Position numbers and translations under genes: made by a program. A stretch of DNA of 64,000 nt, taken from contig CAVPXB010000009.1 of the NCBI GenBank assembly GCA_963709525.1, positions 186,001-250,000 on the forward strand, given 5' to 3'. The notes beneath the pieces are model-generated. The model was not told the origin of the DNA and did not search any database. It saw only the letters and a list, made by a program, of their open reading frames with translations. The DNA is from CAIWHR01 sp963709525. Its GTDB lineage: Bacteria; Pseudomonadota; Gammaproteobacteria; Burkholderiales; Casimicrobiaceae. The stretch's first letter is position 1. Every line of letters starts with the position of its first letter. Below are positions 1-8,293 of the stretch, piece after piece.

Positions 1-411
1 TGCCGCGCGCATGCCCAGTTGTCCGCTCAACTCCAGCATTTCGGCAACCTGGCCGACGCGCTGCCGGATGCGCTCGGCCGGGACGCCGCGGTTCTTCAGC
101 GGGAAAGCGAGGTTCTCGGCCACCGTCATGGTGTCGTAGATCACCGGAAACTGGAATACCTGGGCGATGTTGCGCTGCTGCGGTGTCAGCGCGGTGACAT
201 CCTTGCCGTCGAACCTGACCGTGCCTTGCGAGGGTTTCACCAGCCCCGAGATGATGTTAAGCATGGTCGTCTTGCCGCAGCCCGAGGGTCCGAGCAGCGC
301 ATAGGCGCCGCCGTCGGCGAAGCTCATGGTCAGCGGCAGCAGCGCGTAGTCCTCGTCGCGCTGCGGGTCGGGCTGGTAGGCGTGCGCCAGATCGAGGTCG
401 ATGCGGGCCAT
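1..411 (-). CDS. Glycerol-type ABC importer ATPase, GlpT-like (3' end outside window)
   Basis: This is the N-terminal 137 residues of an ABC-transporter ATPase; the gene runs off the left edge. The Walker A motif GPSGCGKTT is visible, followed by a Q-loop stretch FQFPVIYDTMTV. The opening MARIDLDLAHAY and the phrase PLKNRGVP resemble GlpT of the rhizobial glycerol importer GlpSTPQV. It starts one base after the stop of the neighbouring ATPase (TAG-G-ATG), so the two are translationally coupled. Such importers use two different ATPase subunits, which fits this pair. The substrate is inferred from family resemblance; another polyol or sugar phosphate remains possible because the permeases and binding protein lie outside the window. 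Confidence 0.75.
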   Translation of the reverse strand, partial: MARIDLDLAHAYQPDPQRDEDYALLPLTMSFADGGAYALLGPSGCGKTTMLNIISGLVKPSQGTVRFDGKDVTALTPQQRNIAQVFQFPVIYDTMTVAENLAFPLKNRGVPAERIRQRVGQVAEMLELSGQLGMRAA

Positions 412-412
412 C

Positions 413-1492
413 CTAGTGGTGCTCCTGGCGTCGGATCTCTGGAGCCACGAGCAGGTCACCCTTCGCATCGAACACGTAGACATGATCCGGATTCAGGTAC
501 AGCGTGATCGCCTCGCCCAGCTCGAAGACGTGCACGCCCGTGAGTTGCGCGACCACTTCCCCGACTGGCGTCTCGACGTGCACGAAGGTATCGGAGCCGG
601 AGATCTCGGCCAGCTCGACCTTCCCGGCCAGCGCGACATCCCCCGCGCGTTGTCGCACCTGAAGTGCGCTCGCGCGCACGCCCACCGTCAGCGAAGCGCT
701 GCGGGTCGCGGGCAAGGGCAGCGCGAGGTTGATGCCCGCCGCCAGCGCGACGCCCTTCGCTGCAACGGTCCCCGCAATCAGGTTCATCGGCGGGTCGCTG
801 AACGCGCGCGCGACCCGAATCGACTTCGGCCGGTGAAAGACGTCGGTCGTCGGCCCGTATTGCAGCAATTCGCCCGCGTCCATCACCGCGGTGTAGCCGC
901 CCAGCAGCAGCGCCTCGGTGGGTTCGGTGGTGGCATAGACGACGGTGGATTCGCCGGTGGCGAAGAGCTGCGACAACTCGTCACGCAGCTCTTCGCGCAG
1001 CTTGTAGTCGAGGTTGACCAGCGGCTCGTCCAGCAGCATCAGCGGCGCCTTCTTGGCCAGCGCGCGGGCCAGCGCGACCCGCTGCTGCTGCCCGCCCGAC
1101 AGCTCGGCCGGCAGGCGCTGCAGGAAAGGCTCGATGTGCAGCTTGGAGGCCAGTTCATTGACCCGCGCGGCAATGTTCGTTTCGCGCCGCAGCTTCAAGG
1201 GTGATGCGATGTTGTCGGCCACCGTCATCGACGGGTAGTTGATGAACTGCTGGTAGACCATCGCCACGTTGCGTTCGCGCACCGGCAGGCCGGTCACGTC
1301 CGTTCCGTCGGCCAGCACGCGACCCTTGCTCGGCGCATCCAGCCCGGCCATCACGCGCATCAGCGTCGTCTTGCCGGCCTGGGTGGCTCCCAGCAGCACG
1401 GTTACCGCCAGGGGCACCAGCGTCAGGTCCAGCGGGTACAGGTGCACTTGCGCACCCAAACGCTGTTCGATGCGCTCGAGCATCAATTGCAT
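413..1492 (-). CDS. Glycerol-type ABC importer ATPase, GlpS-like
   Basis: A 359-residue ABC ATPase with an unusual Walker A (GATQAGKTT, where most have GPSGxGKT), a Q-loop at YQQFINYPSMTV, the signature LSGGQQQR, the Walker B end LLDEPLVNLD and a C-terminal regulatory TOBE-type region. The odd Walker A, the phrase FSDPPMNL and the tandem ATPase partner all match GlpS of the glycerol ABC importer. The start chosen is ATG at 1492 (MQLMLERIEQRL). An in-frame extension to 1543 adds non-homologous residues and is unlikely. It is the first visible gene of a leftward operon, with the second ATPase one base downstream. Function is by family similarity; substrate specificity is inferred. Confidence 0.78.
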   Translation of the reverse strand: MQLMLERIEQRLGAQVHLYPLDLTLVPLAVTVLLGATQAGKTTLMRVMAGLDAPSKGRVLADGTDVTGLPVRERNVAMVYQQFINYPSMTVADNIASPLKLRRETNIAARVNELASKLHIEPFLQRLPAELSGGQQQRVALARALAKKAPLMLLDEPLVNLDYKLREELRDELSQLFATGESTVVYATTEPTEALLLGGYTAVMDAGELLQYGPTTDVFHRPKSIRVARAFSDPPMNLIAGTVAAKGVALAAGINLALPLPATRSASLTVGVRASALQVRQRAGDVALAGKVELAEISGSDTFVHVETPVGEVVAQLTGVHVFELGEAITLYLNPDHVYVFDAKGDLLVAPEIRRQEHH

Positions 1493-1622
1493 GCAATCTC
1501 CCTGGTTTCCCGGCGCGTACCCGTCACGCAGCAACCGCGGCATCGAGGTCGAATCTCACGAGTGCGCAAACGGTGGACCGCCGGCGGATTATAGGCGTGC
1601 GCGGTCGATTGCAACGTAGTTT

Positions 1623-1652
1623 TTGGCGACCAGACCCCGCATCGCTTATGAT
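1623..1652 (+). promoter_or_regulatory. Candidate sigma-70 promoter for the SodC-like lipoprotein gene
   Basis: TTGGCG at 1623-1628 and TATGAT at 1647-1652 are separated by 18 bases. This lies about 65 bases upstream of the lipoprotein start, in the divergent gap with the ABC operon. Sequence match only. Confidence 0.35.
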
Positions 1653-1718
1653 TGCCGCGCTGCAATGCGCATCGGGGGTGCTGGCCGGCGCGCTGCACGC
1701 AAGATTTCAGGAGGGCGA

Positions 1719-2321
1719 ATGAACATCCGAAGGCCGCACCAAACCCGACGCAACGCCGGGGCGCGCGCTGATTCCGGGCGCGGCGCCGTCGGACGCGTGG
1801 CGATCGTTGCCGCGGCGGTGTTGGCGCTGGGAGGCTGCGCCTCGACCGGCGACGGCGGAACCTCCGGCAGCGTCGGGCTTGACCGCTCGAATACGGTCGA
1901 AGCAAGGCTGGGGCAGAGCGGTGGCAGCGCCGCCAGGGGAACGGTGCGCTTTTCGCCGGCGGCGAATGGGGTGATGACGTCGATCTATGTATTCAACGTC
2001 AATCCGGGCGATTACCGGATGGTGATCCACACCACCGGCAACTGCACATCGCCCAACGTCTTCTCCGCCGGTCCGCCGTGGGTGGCGCCCGGCGCAAGCG
2101 GGCCGACGGTGGTCGAATTCTCCATCTTCACCGACGGCCAGGCCTCGCTGGTGCAGCGCGTTGCCGGGCTCACGATCAACGGCCCGGCCGGAGTCGTCGG
2201 GCGTGCGGTCGTGATTCACCAGGGCAGGACCGGGACGCTCGAAGCGGAGCCCGGACGACCCAACAATCGCATCGCCTGCGGCGTCATCGGCCCGGTGTTC
2301 CGTCTGATGGATCTGTTCTGA
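1719..2321 (+). CDS. SodC-like lipoprotein with degenerate metal site
   Basis: A 200-residue predicted lipoprotein: an arginine-rich start, a hydrophobic segment and the lipobox LGGC (Cys40). The mature part has the layout of Cu/Zn superoxide dismutase. VIHTTGNC (His104, Cys109) resembles the HVH-to-Cys segment, GRAVVIHQG (His167) the last His ligand, and NRIACGVI (Cys187) the conserved disulfide end. However, the first His of the HxH pair is Val102 and the SAGGH His is replaced (SAGPPW, residues 116-121), so a normal Cu/Zn site cannot form. The start ATG at 1719 is preceded by AGGAGGG. Family assignment is by motif and moderately sure. Enzymatic activity is doubtful; it may be a structural or copper-handling relative. 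Confidence 0.7.
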   Translation: MNIRRPHQTRRNAGARADSGRGAVGRVAIVAAAVLALGGCASTGDGGTSGSVGLDRSNTVEARLGQSGGSAARGTVRFSPAANGVMTSIYVFNVNPGDYRMVIHTTGNCTSPNVFSAGPPWVAPGASGPTVVEFSIFTDGQASLVQRVAGLTINGPAGVVGRAVVIHQGRTGTLEAEPGRPNNRIACGVIGPVFRLMDLF

Positions 2322-2358
2322 CGACCGCCTCGCGGTCATTTTGCATCCTGGAGTCACG

Positions 2359-3147
2359 ATGGGTTTTCTTGCCGACCGAAAGATCCTGATCACCGGTGTG
2401 CTGTCCAGCCGGTCGATCGCCTATGGCGTCGCCAGGGCGTGCCAGCGCGAGGGCGCGACGCTGGCCTTCACCTACGTCAACGACGAGCTCAGGGATCGAG
2501 TCGTCAGGCTTGCCGCCGATTTCGGAACCTGCCCGATATTGCGCTGCGACGTCGCACGGGATGACGACATCGACGCGCTGTTTGCCTCGCTGCGCGCCGA
2601 GTGGGGGGTGATGGACGGCCTGCTGCACTCGATCGCCTACGCACCGCGCGAGTCGCTGGGGGGCGACTACCTCGATACGCTGTCGCGCGAGGCCTTCGCC
2701 ATAGCGCACGACATCAGCTCGTACAGCTACGCGGCATTGGCCAAGGGCGCCCGGCCGCTGATGGCAGGCCGCCCGGGATCGCTGGTGACCTTGTCCTATC
2801 TGGGCGGGGTTCGCTCGGTGCCGAACTACAACGTCATGGGTCTCGCCAAGGCCAGCCTCGAATCCAACGTCCGCTACCTGGCCGCCTGCCTGGGTCCCGA
2901 GGGCATTCGCGTCAACGGCATCTCGGCCGGTCCGATCAAGACGCTGGCCGCCGCCGGGATCGGCAATTTCGGCAAGCTGCTGTCGCGTTTCGAGGGGGCC
3001 GCGCCGCTGCGCCGCAACGTGACCATCGACGAGATCGGCAACGTCGCGGCGTTTCTGCTGTCGGACCTCGCCAGCGTGATCACCGGCGAGATCATCTATG
3101 CCGATTGCGGTTATTCGACGGTGGCCGTTTCCGCCTCCGAAGACTGA
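2359..3147 (+). CDS. fabI: Enoyl-[acyl-carrier-protein] reductase (NADH), FabI
   Basis: A 262-residue FabI, the NADH-dependent enzyme that reduces trans-2-enoyl-ACP in each round of fatty-acid elongation in the cytoplasm. It shows the divergent SDR cofactor signature of the family (ITGVLSSRSIAYGVA) and the catalytic Tyr157-x6-Lys164 within VPNYNVMGLAKAS, plus the RVNGISAGPIKTLA substrate-loop region targeted by triclosan-type inhibitors. Length is normal. ATG 2359 follows a CTGGAG ribosome-binding site; an upstream TTG at 2341 in the same frame is not needed. It lies 37 bases after the lipoprotein gene and may share its transcript. Confidence 0.95.
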   Translation: MGFLADRKILITGVLSSRSIAYGVARACQREGATLAFTYVNDELRDRVVRLAADFGTCPILRCDVARDDDIDALFASLRAEWGVMDGLLHSIAYAPRESLGGDYLDTLSREAFAIAHDISSYSYAALAKGARPLMAGRPGSLVTLSYLGGVRSVPNYNVMGLAKASLESNVRYLAACLGPEGIRVNGISAGPIKTLAAAGIGNFGKLLSRFEGAAPLRRNVTIDEIGNVAAFLLSDLASVITGEIIYADCGYSTVAVSASED

Positions 3148-3183
3148 CCGCAGCCGACGTGCCGGCAGCCGCGCGCTGACCCG

Positions 3184-4822
3184 ATGCCAACGCCCTCCCG
3201 GCGGTTCGACGCCGTCATCGTCGGCGGCGGACACAACGGCCTCGTCTGCGCCGCGTATCTGGCCGGCGCGGGGCAGGATGTCTGCGTGCTCGAGCGTCGC
3301 GACGTGCTGGGCGGCGCTGCGGTCACCGAGGAATTCCATCCGGGGTTTCGCAACTCCACCGCGAGCTATACGGTCAGCCTGCTCCACCCCAAGGTCATCC
3401 GCGATCTCGACCTCGCGCGCCACGGGCTGCACGTCACGCTGCGGCCGTTTTCGAATTTCCTGCCGCTGCCCCCGGGCGCGCCGGGCGACTACCTCAAGGT
3501 GGGCGGCGGGCTTGCCGCAACGCAGGCGGAGGTCGCGAAGTTCTCGCGCCGCGATGCCGACGCGCTGCCGGCGTACTACGCGATGCTCGATCGCGTCGCC
3601 GCGGTGCTGCGCGACCTGCTGCTGACCACGCCGCCGGCGCTGGCCGGGCCCGATGCGGGCATCGCCGCACTGCTCGATGCGTGGAAGGTGGCGCGCCGAT
3701 TCCGGGCGCTCGATCTTCCGGGCCAGCGCGACGTGCTGGATCTGTTCACCAAGAGCGCGGGCGACCTGCTCGATCGCTGGTTCGAGTCCGAGCCGATCAA
3801 GGCGGCCTTCGGCTTCGATTCCATCGTCGGCAATTTCGCCAGCCCGTACACGCCCGGGTCCGCCTACGTGCTGCTGCACCACGTCTTCGGCGAGGCCAAC
3901 GGGCAGCAGGGCCAGTGGGGACACGCGCGGGGCGGCATGGGTGCGATCACCCAGGCAATGGCGAGGGAGTGCGCCGCCCGCCGTGTCACCCTGCGCATCG
4001 GCACGGCGGTGGCGCGGGTGATCGTCAAGGGCAAGCGCGCCTGCGCCGTCGAACTGGAAAGCGGCGAGGTCGTCGAGGGCAAGCGCATCGTCGCCAACGT
4101 CAATCCGCGGCTGCTGTTCGAGCGGCTGGTCGCTGCCGAGCACCTCGACGCGGATTTTCGTCGCGCGCATCGCCGGCTACAAATGCGGCTCCGGCAGCTT
4201 TCGGATGAACGTCGCATTGTCGGAGCTGCCGAGCTTTTCCGCGCTGCCGGGAAAGGCGGCACAACCGCATCACGCGAGCGGCATCGTGCTCGCGCCCTCG
4301 CTCGCCTACATGGAGCGCGCGTACTTCGATGCGAAGGCGTCGGGCTGGTCGCGCGAGCCGATCGTCGAGGTCCTCATCCCGTCGGTGGTCGACGACACGC
4401 TGGCGCCGGCGGGGGCGCATGTGGCCAGCCTCTTCTGCCAGCACGTGCATCCGGAGTTGTCGCGGGTTGCGCCGGGCCGCAGCTGGGACGATGCGCGCGA
4501 CGAGGTGGCCGACATCATGATCGATGCCGTGAACCGTCATGCGCCCAACTTTCGCGGCAGCGTGCTCGGGCGCCGCGCGTTGTCGCCGCTGGATCTCGAG
4601 CGCGAATTCGGCCTCGTCGGCGGCGACATCTTCCACGGCGCACTGACGCTCGATCAGCTGTTCTCGATGCGGCCGGTGCTGGGTCACGGCAGCTATCGGG
4701 CGCCGATCGCGGGCCTGTACCTCTGCGGATCGGGCACGCATCCGGGAGGCGGCGTGACCGGCGTGCCGGGACACAACGCGGCGCGCGAGATCCTGCGCGA
4801 TGCGCGCCGGCGTGGCCGCTGA
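3184..4822 (+). pseudogene. FAD-dependent phytoene-desaturase/amine-oxidase-like oxidoreductase, frameshifted
   Basis: A flavoprotein of about 545 residues in the NAD(P)/FAD amine-oxidase superfamily (phytoene dehydrogenase-like, close to the PYROXD2 type). The N-terminal Rossmann dinucleotide motif VIVGGGHNGL is followed by LERRDVLGGAA, and the C-terminal FAD signature GLYLCGSGTHPGGGVTGVPG is intact. The frame changes at about 4159-4170, where one surplus base separates ...DADFRR from IAGYKCGSGSFRMNVA. Both halves are otherwise full and free of stops, so a sequencing indel is as likely as true inactivation. The end overlaps the MFS start by 23 bases. The substrate cannot be told from sequence. 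Confidence 0.8.
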
Positions 4823-5993
4823 TCCTCCGCTGCCGCGCGTCGTCACGGCGCTCGGAATCGCCCAGATCATCTCCTGGGGCACGCTCTTCTACACGGTCGC
4901 GGTTCTGGGGCCGCCGATGCGCGCCGGACTCGGCATCGGCGACGTCGTGTTGTTCGGCAGTTACACCGCGGGGCTCGCGCTTTCCGGCGTGCTGTCGCCG
5001 CTCGTCGGGCGGTCGATCGACACTCGCGGCGGTCGCCGCGTGCTGGTGGCAGGATCGTGGCTGTCCGCATTGGCGATGGTGACGCTGGCGCTGGCGCAAG
5101 GACCGTGGTCGATGCTGGCCGGGTGGCTGCTCGCGGGGGTGGCGATGAGTGCGGTCCTCTACGATCCGGCGTTCGCGACGCTGCACCAGTTGGCCGGGAC
5201 TTCGTATCGCCGCTGCGTCACCGCGCTGACGCTGTTCGGCGGTTTTGCCAGCACCGTGTTCTGGCCGTTGTCGCAATGGCTGCAGGAGGTCTGGGGTTGG
5301 CGCGTCGCGTTTCTCGTGTATGCAGCGCTGCACCTGGCGGTCTGCCTGCCGCTGCACGCCTTTGCCTTGCCGCGCGGCGTCGGGGGCGCCCGCGCCGTCG
5401 CGCCCGCTCTGCCGACGCCGCCGTCGCCCGCGCCGGCGACCGGACCGGCGTTCGCGTGGCTTGCCGTTGCGCTGGCGCTGGCCAGCTTTCTCTCTTCGGC
5501 GCTGGCCGCGCACCTTATCGGATTCCTCACCGCGTCGGGACTGTCCGCGCGTGACGCCGTGATGGTCGGCGCACTCGTCGGGCCGATGCAGGTCGCCGGC
5601 CGCGTCATGGAATTCGCGTTTTTCCGGCGGATGCAGCCCGTTGCCGTAGGGACGTTGGCGTTCGCGGTGCTCGCCCTTGCGCTGTTGCTTTTCACGCAGG
5701 TGAATGGAGTCCTGGGTCTCGCGCTGGCTTTTGCCATCCCGTACGGCTGGAGCAATGGCGTGATGACGATCGTCCGCGGCACGGTACCGGCCGTGCTGTT
5801 CGGCGAGCAGGGTTATGGTGCATTGCTGGGCCGGCTGGCGCAGCCCCAGTTCATCGCGCGCGCGTCGGCACCGATGGTCATGGCGCTGCTGCTGGTGCCC
5901 GACGGCGGCAGGGTGCTCGCCCCGTGGGTGCTTGCCGCGGGTTCGGCTGTCGCGTTGCTCGCCTACCGTCGCGCGCTTGCCGCGGCGCGGTGA
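4800..5993 (+). CDS. Major facilitator superfamily transporter
   Basis: A 397-residue integral membrane protein with about 12 hydrophobic helices in two halves, typical of MFS permeases. The cytoplasmic loop after helix 2 reads GRSIDTRGGRRVL, a variant of the MFS loop 2-3 motif. The C-terminal half begins after a Pro/Ala-rich linker (residues about 200-218). Best described as an MFS_1 transporter of the YbfB/OFA-like or drug-efflux sort; the substrate is unknown. It starts with ATG 4800, inside the end of the FAD oxidoreductase gene, so the two are probably co-transcribed. GTG at 4812 is an alternative start. No terminator with a T-run follows before rnpB. Confidence 0.85.
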   Translation: MRAGVAADPPLPRVVTALGIAQIISWGTLFYTVAVLGPPMRAGLGIGDVVLFGSYTAGLALSGVLSPLVGRSIDTRGGRRVLVAGSWLSALAMVTLALAQGPWSMLAGWLLAGVAMSAVLYDPAFATLHQLAGTSYRRCVTALTLFGGFASTVFWPLSQWLQEVWGWRVAFLVYAALHLAVCLPLHAFALPRGVGGARAVAPALPTPPSPAPATGPAFAWLAVALALASFLSSALAAHLIGFLTASGLSARDAVMVGALVGPMQVAGRVMEFAFFRRMQPVAVGTLAFAVLALALLLFTQVNGVLGLALAFAIPYGWSNGVMTIVRGTVPAVLFGEQGYGALLGRLAQPQFIARASAPMVMALLLVPDGGRVLAPWVLAAGSAVALLAYRRALAAAR

Positions 5994-6040
5994 CGGGCAC
6001 GGCCGCGCGCAGGGATACGCGCGGCCGGGGGTGGGGAAAA

Positions 6041-6386
6041 GTCGAAGTCAGCCGATAAGCCGGGTTCTGTTACGGCACGCTTGCGCGCGCTATGACCGTC
6101 ATTCCTCTAGGCCCGTCGTTGCCGGCGGGCTCAAGCCACCTACCCGCGGACTTACGCGAGCAGCGTCGATGTCCGCCTACTTGGTGTTGCTCCGGATGGA
6201 GGTTGCCGCGTTTCACCCGCCCGGGCGTTCGCCCGGGCGACTCGTCTCTGTGGCCCTGTTCCTCGCCTTCGTCATCCGCGCGAGCGGCGACTTATAGCGT
6301 CCGGGCGTTACCCGGCATCCTGCTCTGTGGAGCCCGGACTTTCCTCCCCCCTCGTAAACGAGAGCGGCGACGGTCTGGCTGGCTTC
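6041..6386 (-). ncRNA. rnpB: RNase P RNA (bacterial type A)
   Basis: The minus strand carries the catalytic RNA of RNase P, which matures tRNA 5' ends. The 5' part contains the universally conserved GAGGAAAGTCCGGGCTCC-like block (around 6330-6350), then ACAGAGCAGGATGCCGGGTA. The 3' end carries AGAACCCGGCTTATCGGC, which pairs with the CCA region of the tRNA. The paired ends (5' AAGCCAGCCAGAC and 3' GGCTGACTTCGAC) form helix P1. The length of about 346 nt is usual for betaproteobacteria. Ends are set by the P1 helix and may be off by a few bases. Confidence 0.95.
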
Positions 6387-6393
6387 GGCGGCT

Positions 6394-6399
6394 AGGATA
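6394..6399 (-). promoter_or_regulatory. -10 element of rnpB
   Basis: TATCCT on the minus strand ends 7 bases before the inferred 5' G of rnpB. It sits in the short gap between rnpB and the end of pyrC. No clear -35 is visible. Confidence 0.4.
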
Positions 6400-6418
6400 A
6401 CACCGACGCGGGAAACGT

Positions 6419-7471
6419 TCAGGCCGGCGGTGGATCGGCAACGCGCCACTGCAGGCTTTCCCCGGCCCGCAGCGGCACCACCCTGTGTTCGCCCAGCGGG
6501 TAATCGGCAGGCACGGTCCAGGGCTCGCGCACCAGCCCGATCGTCGTCGTGTTGCGGGGCAGCCCGTAGAAATCCGCGCCGTGGAAGCTCGCGAACGCTT
6601 CGAGGCGGTCCAGCGCGCCGACGGACTCGAAGGCTTCGGCGTACAGCTCGATGGCCGCGTGCGCCGAGTAGCATCCGGCACAGCCGCAGGCGTGCTCCTT
6701 GGTGTGCTTCGCGTGGGGCGCGCTGTCGGTGCCGAGAAAGAACTTCGGGTTGCCGGAAGTCGCGGCGCGCAGCAGCGCCTCGCGGTGGGCCTCGCGCTTC
6801 AGGATCGGCAGGCAATAGTAGTGCGGGCGCAGGCCACCGACGAACAAGGCATTGCGCGACCACAGGAGGTGCTGCGGCGTGATCGTCGCGGCGACCCGCG
6901 ACGGCGCGGCGGTGACGAAATCCACGGCCTCGCGGGTGGTGGCGTGTTCGAGCACGATCGGCAGCCCCGGAAAGTCGTGGACGATGCGCGGGAGCAAACG
7001 GTCGACGAACACGCGCTCGCGGTCGAACATGTCGACGTCGGCGTCGGTGACTTCGCCGTGCAGGGACAGTACGAGGCCGTGTTTCTCCATCGCTTCGAGC
7101 GCCGGATAGGCGCGGTCCAGTGCAGTCACGCCAGAGTCGGAGTTGGTCGTGGCGCCGGCCGGGTAGTACTTGACGGCGTGGATGAATCCCGACGCTTTCG
7201 CGCGACCGATTTCTTCGGCGTCGGTGTTGTCGGTGAGGTAGAGCGTCATCAGCGCAGTGAACGAGGCGCCGGGCGGCAGCGCGGCGTTGATGCGCTCGCG
7301 GTAGGCGTGAGCCAGCGCGGTGGTCGTGACCGGCGGCTTCAGGTTCGGCATGACGATCGCGCGAGCGAAAACGCGCGCCGTCGCACCGATCACGGCGTTG
7401 AGCGCCGGCCCGTCGCGCAGGTGGAGGTGCCAATCGTCGGGGCGGGTAAGCTGCAGTTCGCGAATGGCCAT
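6419..7471 (-). CDS. pyrC: Dihydroorotase (class II)
   Basis: A 350-residue class II dihydroorotase, third step of de novo pyrimidine synthesis (carbamoyl-aspartate to dihydroorotate). The zinc-binding HLHLRD motif is at residues 15-20. The Lys that becomes carboxylated lies in HAVKYYPAG, further metal ligands in LHGEVTD and VLEHATTREA, and the catalytic Asp in LGTDSAPH. Length matches E. coli PyrC. ATG 7471 follows the divergent promoter region shared with dksA. rnpB lies immediately downstream on the same strand. Confidence 0.95.
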   Translation of the reverse strand: MAIRELQLTRPDDWHLHLRDGPALNAVIGATARVFARAIVMPNLKPPVTTTALAHAYRERINAALPPGASFTALMTLYLTDNTDAEEIGRAKASGFIHAVKYYPAGATTNSDSGVTALDRAYPALEAMEKHGLVLSLHGEVTDADVDMFDRERVFVDRLLPRIVHDFPGLPIVLEHATTREAVDFVTAAPSRVAATITPQHLLWSRNALFVGGLRPHYYCLPILKREAHREALLRAATSGNPKFFLGTDSAPHAKHTKEHACGCAGCYSAHAAIELYAEAFESVGALDRLEAFASFHGADFYGLPRNTTTIGLVREPWTVPADYPLGEHRVVPLRAGESLQWRVADPPPA

Positions 7472-7493
7472 AAGAAATCCTTGCTTTTTCAGG

Positions 7494-7499
7494 ATTATA
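7494..7499 (-). promoter_or_regulatory. -10 element of pyrC
   Basis: A perfect TATAAT on the minus strand, 22 bases upstream of the pyrC start. No good -35 is seen at the usual spacing. Confidence 0.45.
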
Positions 7500-7552
7500 C
7501 GTACGCGCCTCGCCGTCGGACGAAAGAATGGCCCGACCGGCGCAGACCGAGC

Positions 7553-7558
7553 TATAAT
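7553..7558 (+). promoter_or_regulatory. -10 element of dksA
   Basis: A perfect TATAAT on the plus strand in the 195-base pyrC/dksA divergent gap. It implies an untranslated leader of about 100 bases. A GC-rich stretch follows the -10, as in stringently controlled promoters, but no -35 consensus is visible. Confidence 0.45.
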
Positions 7559-7666
7559 CGCGCGCTTCGCCAGGGGCGGCCGCGTCGGCAGCTGCGACCC
7601 CGAAGCGTCAAGACAACAGCCGTTTACGGCAGCAGGTCGAAGTCACCAGAGGTCACAGAGGTCAGC

Positions 7667-8116
7667 ATGGCAGCCAAGCAAGCATCCGCCACCGTCGCCA
7701 AGAAGACGAAGGTTCTTACCGAAGAGGATCTCCTCAAGGCGCCGGAGAAGGACTACATGAACGAGGCGCAGCTGGCGTTTTTTCGCCAGCGGCTCACTGA
7801 CATCCGCGATCAGATTCTGCGCAACGCCGACAATACCGGCGAGCATCTGCGCGAGAACGAGGTCACGACCGACCCGTCCGATCGCGCGACGCTCGAGGAA
7901 GAGTACACGCTCGAATTGCGCACCCGCGACCGGGAACGCAAGCTGCTGAAGAAGGTCGAAAAATCGATCAAGCAGCTTGAGGACGGCACCTACGGCTACT
8001 GCGACGAGACCGGCGATCCCATCGGCATCCCGCGCCTGCTCGCGCGGCCGACGGCCACGCTGTCGCTCGAAGCGCAGGAGCGCCGCGAGCGCGTCCAGAA
8101 GATGTTTGGCGACTGA
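7667..8116 (+). CDS. dksA: RNA polymerase-binding transcription factor DksA (zinc-finger ligands degenerate)
   Basis: A 149-residue DksA, which enters the RNA polymerase secondary channel and, with ppGpp, controls rRNA and amino-acid promoters. The coiled-coil is clear, with the tip stretch TTDPSDRATLEEE carrying the conserved acidic and Ala residues. The globular domain has YGYCDETGDPIG...LSLEAQ, where the canonical protein has CxxC...CxxC: only one of four Cys ligands remains. This Cys-poor form occurs in alpha- and betaproteobacteria, so the protein is probably functional without bound zinc. ATG 7667 was chosen because homology begins there; the longer upstream frame is non-homologous. The stop codon lies inside a dispersed repeat (8111-8133). 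Confidence 0.93.
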   Translation: MAAKQASATVAKKTKVLTEEDLLKAPEKDYMNEAQLAFFRQRLTDIRDQILRNADNTGEHLRENEVTTDPSDRATLEEEYTLELRTRDRERKLLKKVEKSIKQLEDGTYGYCDETGDPIGIPRLLARPTATLSLEAQERRERVQKMFGD

Positions 8117-8133
8117 GAGGCTGAGAGTCTTTC
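8111..8133 (+). repeat. Single-end copy of the CTGAGAG palindromic element
   Basis: Contains CTGAGAGGCTGAGAGTCTTT. The same 23 bases occur exactly at 31314-31336 on the other strand, and 21 of them occur at 46028-46048 as the terminal repeat of a complete 171-bp element. The dksA stop codon TGA is inside this copy. Confidence 0.75.
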
Positions 8134-8192
8134 AGGCCGGCGCGGCGGTCGCACCCGGTTTTCCCCGCTTGTCTTTCGAGAAGAAAGCCCCC

Positions 8193-8293
8193 ATGTCCTT
8201 TTTTGCCGCCGTCGCGATGCCCTGAAGGCCATCGCGGCCACTGCAACGGTTGCCGCTGCAGGTTTTCCCACCCTCGCCAGGAGCCAGACCCCC
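8193..8293 (+). other. Out-of-frame Tat-type signal-peptide sequence preceding sodB
   Basis: The region directly in frame with the sodB ATG has no stop back to dksA and encodes RRRDALKAIAATATVAAAG followed by FPTLARSQTP. That is a twin-arginine n-region, a hydrophobic core and a plausible cleavage region. It has no start codon in that frame. ATG at 8193 (MSFF...) would supply one if the T6 run at 8199-8204 had one more T. Either sodB encodes an exported enzyme and the consensus has lost one base, or the leader is a relic and translation starts at 8294. Confidence 0.5.

Noticed and set aside
2284..4170. A 628-codon minus-strand frame opposite fabI and the FAD oxidoreductase
   Set aside because: Composition-driven shadow with no recognisable domains; the plus-strand genes explain the region.
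6001..6030. Intrinsic terminator after the MFS gene or rnpB
   Set aside because: GGCCGCGC/GCGCGGCC can form a hairpin, but neither strand has a T-run after it.
6213..7433. A 406-codon minus-strand protein overlapping pyrC and rnpB
   Set aside because: It is the out-of-frame shadow of pyrC running through RNase P RNA; no family likeness.
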